A DNA stretch of 64,000 nucleotides. Origin: Cymodocea nodosa. Its lineage: Eukaryota; Streptophyta; Magnoliopsida; Alismatales; Cymodoceaceae. This document shows positions 58,626 through 64,000 of this stretch, piece after piece. The stretch spans positions 12,353,001-12,417,000 of the forward strand of contig JAZBRI010000008.1 of NCBI GenBank assembly GCA_036874045.1, written 5' to 3'. The position numbers and the translations under genes were made by a program. Every line of letters starts with the position of its first letter. The first letter of the stretch is position 1. The notes below the pieces were generated by a model, which was not told where the DNA came from, ran no database searches, and saw nothing but the letters and a program-made list of their open reading frames with translations.

Positions 58626-60456
58626 TGTTTAGAATGAAAAAGTGCATATTATTAACGGTTAAATGATGGTTAATTGCATAATATTTAGCTTATCATATAA
58701 GAATTAAGTCATTATGTTATAATTGCACTGTTATATGCTTTAATTGAAGAATCTACTTAATTTTGGGAAATTACTGTTAATTTAGTACATTTCTGAATTG
58801 TTGGTAAGTTGCAAACTGTGAAATTCTTAAGTATCCGAATTTTCTGATATTTTGGATAGTTATGTTTAACAAACCAGGCATATTTCGGATAGTTATGTTT
58901 AAATTGCCGAACAGTTATGTTTTGAGAGAATAGTTTATTATTTCCTGAAGTACACATGTCAAAACCATAATGCATGACTTAAGTGAATTTTCGGTGAGTT
59001 ATCTTTAACTATCTGAAATTGCAGCTGGGCATCGGATAGTTATCCTTGTAACTCTCCGAAATCTCTTTTTTATTTATAAAATAGTTGAGGACACGTGTCA
59101 TGTTCTGGGAAAGTGACTTAAGTGGATTTTCGGTGAGTTATCTCTAACTATCTGAAATGCATCTGAGCATCGGATAGTTAGCTCCGTAACTCTCTGAAAT
59201 GTTATTTTATGATTAAACTGCTGCTGACACGTGTCGAGATCTGGTAGATTTACTTAAGTTATATATCGGTGAGTTATCTATAACTATCCAAAATGCATCT
59301 GACCATCGGATAGTTAAGTTTATAAGTATCCAAAATGCACCTGAGCATCGGATAGTTAAATTTATGCACGTGTTTTATAGTTAAATCAATGACGAAAGTC
59401 CATTGAGTTATCTGTAACTCCACGGACTATATATTTTCTAATATGCCACTATAGCGGTTGCAGGATCAGATAGTTGGAAGAGAAAAACCACGTTTGCATG
59501 TATCGCGTAGGGAAAGAAATCATCACCGTCGATACGAATGAAGGAAATCCAACCGACCATTCAAGCAGAAGCAGTTACTACTGAATAAATATAAAAGAAA
59601 AGAAAAAGAAGAAAGGTGTGATCGATGGGCGGACAGTGTGTGCAGAGGAGGATGAGCGTCACAATTCTCTAAAGTACCAAACCAACCATCATCATCACCA
59701 CCATAATCACCAACTATCGAGGTCTGTGAGGATATTTGCCTAATGTCGGGTCGATTCCAAGCCAAACATAGTGCCTGATAACCACTATAAGGAGTGATCG
59801 CGTCGTGGGAAGGGAAGCCGTTTTCACCAAGCACCGACTCATATTTCAAGAGATCGTAAAGCTTTTAGCCTTGGCTTCGGGTTGATGCCTGCATGCTGAA
59901 GAGGAGATTATCTTGCAATTCTGGACTCGCGATTCTATAGGGAGAGGAGACAGAATTGTAAGTGGTTTAATTTTTAATGGTGTAATCGCGTTGCAAGTAG
60001 TGTCGAAAGTATTTACTTTTTAGTGAGATTACTTTACATTTCACCTTTCGCCCATTTCCATGTTCATATTAAAACAAAATTACCAAAAACAATTTATCTA
60101 TGTTTTTATGTTGTATTTGAGTGTTGTATTGTTTGTGTTGTATCGTGATTAATGTTATCTTTGTCAGTGTTGTGATTGTTTTATGTTGTTTTAGTTTTAC
60201 AGTTTATTGAAATTGGTTCGTTCAAAAGACTTAAAGATTTTAATGGTTACTGTTTGAATTATCTGAACGTTAGTATTGCTTAATGATAAATCCAATGTTA
60301 ACTAACATTAAAGAGCTTAATTGAATTATCTTAATTGTATTAAAGGTTGTTTGTTTACTTCTAAAAGAGAGAATAGTTATAAAGATAAATTAACTAAGTA
60401 AAAACAGATGTAACAAATCGAAGTTTTTCTAGTGTAGTGCTGGGAAAACACAAACA
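58626..60456 (+). repeat. 5' LTR of gypsy C
   Basis: 1831 bases, TGTTTAGAATG...CACAAACA. CGGATAGTTA/GGTGAGTTATC arrays lie at 58800-59390 with CACGTG near 59093, 59230 and 59367. A TATA-like run is at 59428-59437. A GC-richer part (59640-59860) is open on the opposite strand for 108 codons (59523-59849), as in the other gypsy LTRs. Confidence 0.9.
59428..59437 (+). promoter_or_regulatory. TATA-like run in gypsy C LTR
   Basis: TATATATTTT after CACGGAC; the same block is in LTR J at 35207-35216. About 800 bases into the LTR. Confidence 0.4.
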
Positions 60457-60463
60457 AGTTTTA

Positions 60464-60481
60464 TGGCGCTGTTGCCGAGGA
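60464..60481 (+). promoter_or_regulatory. Primer binding site of gypsy C
   Basis: TGGCGCTGTTGCCGAGGA, two changes from the TGGCGCCGTTGCCGGGGA site (tRNA-Asp type) of plant Athila-like elements; 7 bases after the LTR. Confidence 0.85.
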
Positions 60482-60558
60482 ATTGAATTGACTAGAATTG
60501 AATTGAATTAATATAAGCAACTGTTAGAGTTGTTTTGTTTTAATAGCCAGAGTGTTGT

Positions 60559-62690
60559 GTGTTTTCTTCTATAATTGAGAATATGGCATATGCTTATGCT
60601 CAAAGATTTCTGAAACCTGTAATTAGCATATGTGAATTCTGCAATTCTGAAGGACACAACATTTCTGACTGTTTGAAACTGAGACGTTTACAGATGGTTA
60701 GATCCCATGAACAACAAATGAATTATCCTCAATATAATAGAGACGAGTATGAGAATCCTATAGTTTACCCAACTGATGGTCAGTATAGAATATGTAATAT
60801 GTTGAGAGACACTGAAGTTTGGGATAGGTATGACAGACTAGAGCGTAGTATAGAGCAAAATCTGGACAAACTGGAATACTTTATGTGTCAGCAACAAGAA
60901 GTCAACCAATTAAACTATAAGGAAGCATATTCAGAACCTAAAAAGGATATAATTTACGAAACTAAAAAAACCATAATGAAAATTGATCAAAAATTGAATG
61001 CAATGAGATTAGATGATCTAGAATGAAAATTAAAAGCATTAGACGAATATACAATGAAAATACAAGTTATGCAACAGGACAATGAAAATTATAATGTTAT
61101 AAACTTGCATAATTTGCAAAATATACAGCAAACAGAAAATACTAATGCAAGAGAATCTAAAGAATGCACTTTAAAACTAAAAACAATTGAAGATCATAAT
61201 CACAAAAATGATATACAAAAACATCATGAGAGTAACGAAAATCTGGAAGATGTATGTATAATATTAAGATCTGGAACTGATATACCACCAAGAACTCAAA
61301 ATGAAAATGATATGAAGGTGGATGAGAGTAAAAATCAAAATGATAATGAAAATGTAATAGCTGAAAATCTAGAAATCATTGAAGAACAATCTGAATCTAC
61401 GAATGAAACTAAAAATGATCAAACAAATCAACTGAAAGAAAAAGAGTCTTTGAAATAAAAATCTTTAACACCCTATCCTGAAAGATTACAACAAACAATA
61501 CCTAAAAAACAAGAAAAAATAAGAGAAATTTTTGAAAAGGTACAAGTTAACATTCCTTTGTTAGATCTATTACATAAAATGCCACCTTGTGCTAAATTTC
61601 TAAAGGATTGGTGTACTAGGAAAAGAGAGTGAAAAGTTCTTAGAAAGGTCTTTTTAGCTAAGCAAAGTAGTTCCCTATTTCTACCACAAATTCCTAAAAA
61701 GTTATCTGATCTTGGAATCCCTGTTATATCATGCACCATAGGAAATACTATTCTAAAAAGAACCTTAATACACTTAGGTGCAGGTATAAATGTTATGCCA
61801 AGTGATATATTTGCATCCTTAGGATTAGAAGGCTTAACTCCTACTAGTACAGTTATTCAATTAGCTAATAGAAGTATATGATACCCTAGAGGAAAAATAG
61901 AGGATGTCTTAATTAAAATTAAAAATTTTATATATCCTATTGATATTGTAATTTTGGATTCCCAACAAATTAAGCATAAAAATAGTGATACATCTTTAAT
62001 TTTGGGAAGGCCATTTTTAGCAACATCGGGGGCTGTTATAAATTGTAAAACTGGAGTAATGAAGTTAGCATATGGTAATGAGGTTACTCAATTAAATATT
62101 TTCAAACTAGAAAGGTTTGAGGAGTTAGAAATGTCCTTACATACCATAGACTTTTTAGAGGATGAAGGAGATATGTTAGATGATGTGATTCAAGAAGAAT
62201 TAAATAGGCAAATCAATTATGAGATGTTAGAAGAAAGTGAAAGCATAAATATAGAAGGAGATATGAAAGAAATTCATTTAGAAAATGATGATGTTCAATT
62301 AGGAGCTTTAGCTTCTGATGGGCAACATTTAGAATTAAAACCTTTACCTCTTGAATTAACCTATATATTTCTGGAAGATAAATGAACCTGTCCAATCATT
62401 ATTGCTTCAGATTTAAAAGAGGATGAAAGAGCTAAATTAAAAGATGTAGTAAAAGTTATAAAGAAGCAATAGGATGGACTATGACTGATATAAAAGGGTT
62501 AAGTTCAACTTTATGCTGTCACCACATATATTTAGAAGAGAATGCTAAACCTGTTAGAATTCCTGAGAGGAGATTAAATCCAAACCTTAAAGAAGTAGTC
62601 AGGAAGGAAATAGTTAAATGGTTAGATAATGACATAATTTATCTGATTTCTGATAGCTCGTGGGCTAGTCAATCCATGTAGTTCCCAAGG
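60559..62690 (+). pseudogene. Gypsy C gag knuckle, protease and RT start
   Basis: ATG at 60559, only ~80 bases after the primer site. MFSSIIENMAYAYAQRF then knuckle CEFCNSEGHNISDC, a charged linker, a KFLKDWC block and retropepsin. The active site reads LIHLG where D has LIDLG, so the catalytic Asp is lost. LGRPFLATSGA and the linker are open at 61954-62385. RT begins with CHHIYLEENAKPVR and RRLNPNLKEVV, and stops at SDSSWAS (frameshift, about 62668). In-frame stops lie at 61024, 61456, 61630 and 61879. There is no capsid domain. Confidence 0.85.
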
Positions 62691-63957
62691 ATGCAAATAT
62701 ATCACTCGGCATAACATTTATACCTACACCTAGGTCTATTAAGGTTCTTTCTAGAATGGTATTTCCTATGGTGCATGATATAATAGGGATTCTAGGATTA
62801 GATAACTTTTTAGGAATTTGTGGTAGAAATAGGGAACTACTTTGCTTAGCTAAAAAGACTTTCCTTAAAACTTTTTGCTCTCTTTTCTTAGTACACCAAT
62901 CGTTAAGAAATTTAGCACAAGGTGGCATTTTTTGCAATAAGCCTAACAAAGGAATGTTAACTTATACTTTTTTGAAAATTTCTCTAATTTTTTCTTATTT
63001 TTCAAGAAATGTTTGTTGTAATTTTTCAGGATAGGGTGCTAATGATTGTGATTTACAAGATTCTTTTTCTTCTTTCAATTGATTTGGTTGATCATTTTTA
63101 GTCTCATTTTTAGATTCAAATTTTTCTTTAGTGATTTCTATGTTTTCAGATATTACATTCTCATTATCATTTTGAATTTTTTTCTTATCCACCTTCATGT
63201 TACTTTCTTTTTGAATTCTTGGTGGTATATTAGTTCCAAATCTTAATGTTATACATACAACTTCTAGATTTTCATTACTTTCATGATGCTCTTGTATTTC
63301 ATTTTTGTTATTATGTTCTTCAACTATTTTTAGTTTTAAATTGCATTCTTTAAATTCTATTGCATTGGTATTTTCTTTTACCTGTATATCTTACAAATTA
63401 TGCAAATCTGTAACATTAAAGTTTTCATTTGTGTTTTCTAGTTGCATAACTTGTAATTTCTCTGTAAATTCGTCCAATGCTTTTAGTTTTCTTTGCAAAT
63501 CATCTAATCTCATTGCATTCAATTTTTGATCAATTTTCATTATAGTTTTTTCAGTTTCGTAAATGATATTAATTTTAGGTTTTGTATATTCTTCCTTATA
63601 GTTTAATTGGTTGACTTGTTGTTGCTGCCACATGTATTTTTCCAATTTGTCCATGTTCTGCTCTAAGCTACACTCTAGTCTGTCATACCTATCCCAAATT
63701 TCTTTGTCTCTCAACATATTACACATTCTAAACTGACCATCTGTTGGGTAAACGATAGGATTATCATACTCAACTCTATTAAATTGAATATAATTCATTT
63801 GTTGTTCATGGGATCTAACCATATGCAATTGTCTCAATTTTAAACAATCAAAGATATCATGACCTTCCAAATTGCAAAATTCACATATGCTAACTACAGG
63901 TATCAGAAATCTTTGAGCATAAGCATATGCCATATTCTCAATTATAAAATAAAACAC
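62687..63957 (-). pseudogene. Gypsy K gag knuckle and protease part
   Basis: ATG at 63957 (MFYFIIENMAYAYAQRF), knuckle CEFCNLEGHDIFDC, the same linker as C and D (63391-63957 open for 188 codons), then 62995-63198 and 62665-62949 with the KFLNDWC block and LIDLGVGINVMPSDIFASLG. It ends at the inversion. Stops lie near 63393 and 62995. Again there is no capsid domain before the knuckle. Confidence 0.85.
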
Positions 63958-64000
63958 ACAACACTCCTCTACTATTAAAACAAAATAGCACTCACAGTTG
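62687..64000 (-). mobile_element. Gypsy element K (minus strand), fused to C
   Basis: Minus-strand gag-protease part of the same gypsy family. Its left end is the inverted junction with C, and its 5' part (primer site, LTR) lies beyond the right edge. Confidence 0.88.

Larger units (their letters stand above)
58626..62690 (+). mobile_element. Gypsy element C (plus strand), truncated in RT
   Basis: 5' LTR 58626-60456, primer site 60464-60481, short gag, protease and the first part of RT. At about 62687 it is fused to element K in the opposite orientation. It is inserted next to or in the LTR of copia H. Confidence 0.88.
60519..64000. repeat. Large inverted repeat formed by elements C and K
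   Basis: 60519-61822 (gag to protease, plus strand) is inverted at 62686-64000 (element K), with an 863-base spacer. The arms match in gene content from the leader to the GVGINVMPSDIFASLG region. Any read-through transcript could fold into a long hairpin. Confidence 0.85.

Overview
The window is plant nuclear DNA, probably from a eudicot with a repeat-rich genome; the species cannot be told from the sequence. It is strongly AT-rich by eye. Nearly all of it is LTR-retrotransposon sequence, nested and broken, with no single-copy host gene locus recognised. Two superfamilies are present. The Ty1/copia elements resemble the Sirevirus (SIRE/Maximus) lineage: tRNA-Met-type primer sites, several GGGGGAGA polypurine tracts before the 3' LTR, long gag with a CX2CX4HX4C knuckle, and order PR-INT-RT-RNaseH. 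The Ty3/gypsy elements are Athila/Tat-like: a primer site close to TGGCGCCGTTGCCGGGGA, a DLG protease, and extra ORFs after pol.

Layout. 1-19767 is a four-level nest on the minus strand. Gypsy D (16246-19767 and beyond the left edge) holds copia A (1-16245). A holds the complete copia B (3025-13136, target duplication CTTTG). The 5' LTR of B holds a solo LTR of another copia family (11453-13098, duplication CATAG). 19768-21293 is a plus-strand gypsy 3' end plus LTR (I), head to head with the LTR of D. 21326-33858 is a plus-strand copia pol (F) split by the 11.1-kb minus-strand copia E (22260-33366). E has lost integrase and most of RT but carries a long extra ORF. 33859-44233 is minus-strand gypsy J with RT, RNase H, INT, an extra ORF, an intact F-box ORF and a 3' LTR. 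44234-51109 is plus-strand copia G. 51110-53705 is a gypsy remnant (L) followed by an unrecognised ORF. 53762-58625 is chimeric minus-strand copia H. 58626-62690 is plus-strand gypsy C, joined in inverted orientation to minus-strand gypsy K (to 64000).

Almost every retrotransposon ORF is broken by in-frame stops, frameshifts or active-site changes, so these are decaying copies. The exception is the 326-codon F-box ORF at 38034-39014. The most unusual feature is module sharing between superfamilies. Copia E and gypsy J carry related passenger ORFs and a related ~1-kb 3' noncoding block in different order. The LTRs of both superfamilies, and the DNA upstream of the passenger ORFs, carry similar arrays of short inverted motifs (CGGATAGTTA / TAACTCWCCGAA / TAACTYAACGA), with CACGTG palindromes interspersed in the LTRs. 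Family names, recombination histories and functions are inferences from motifs and hand alignment; no database search was possible.
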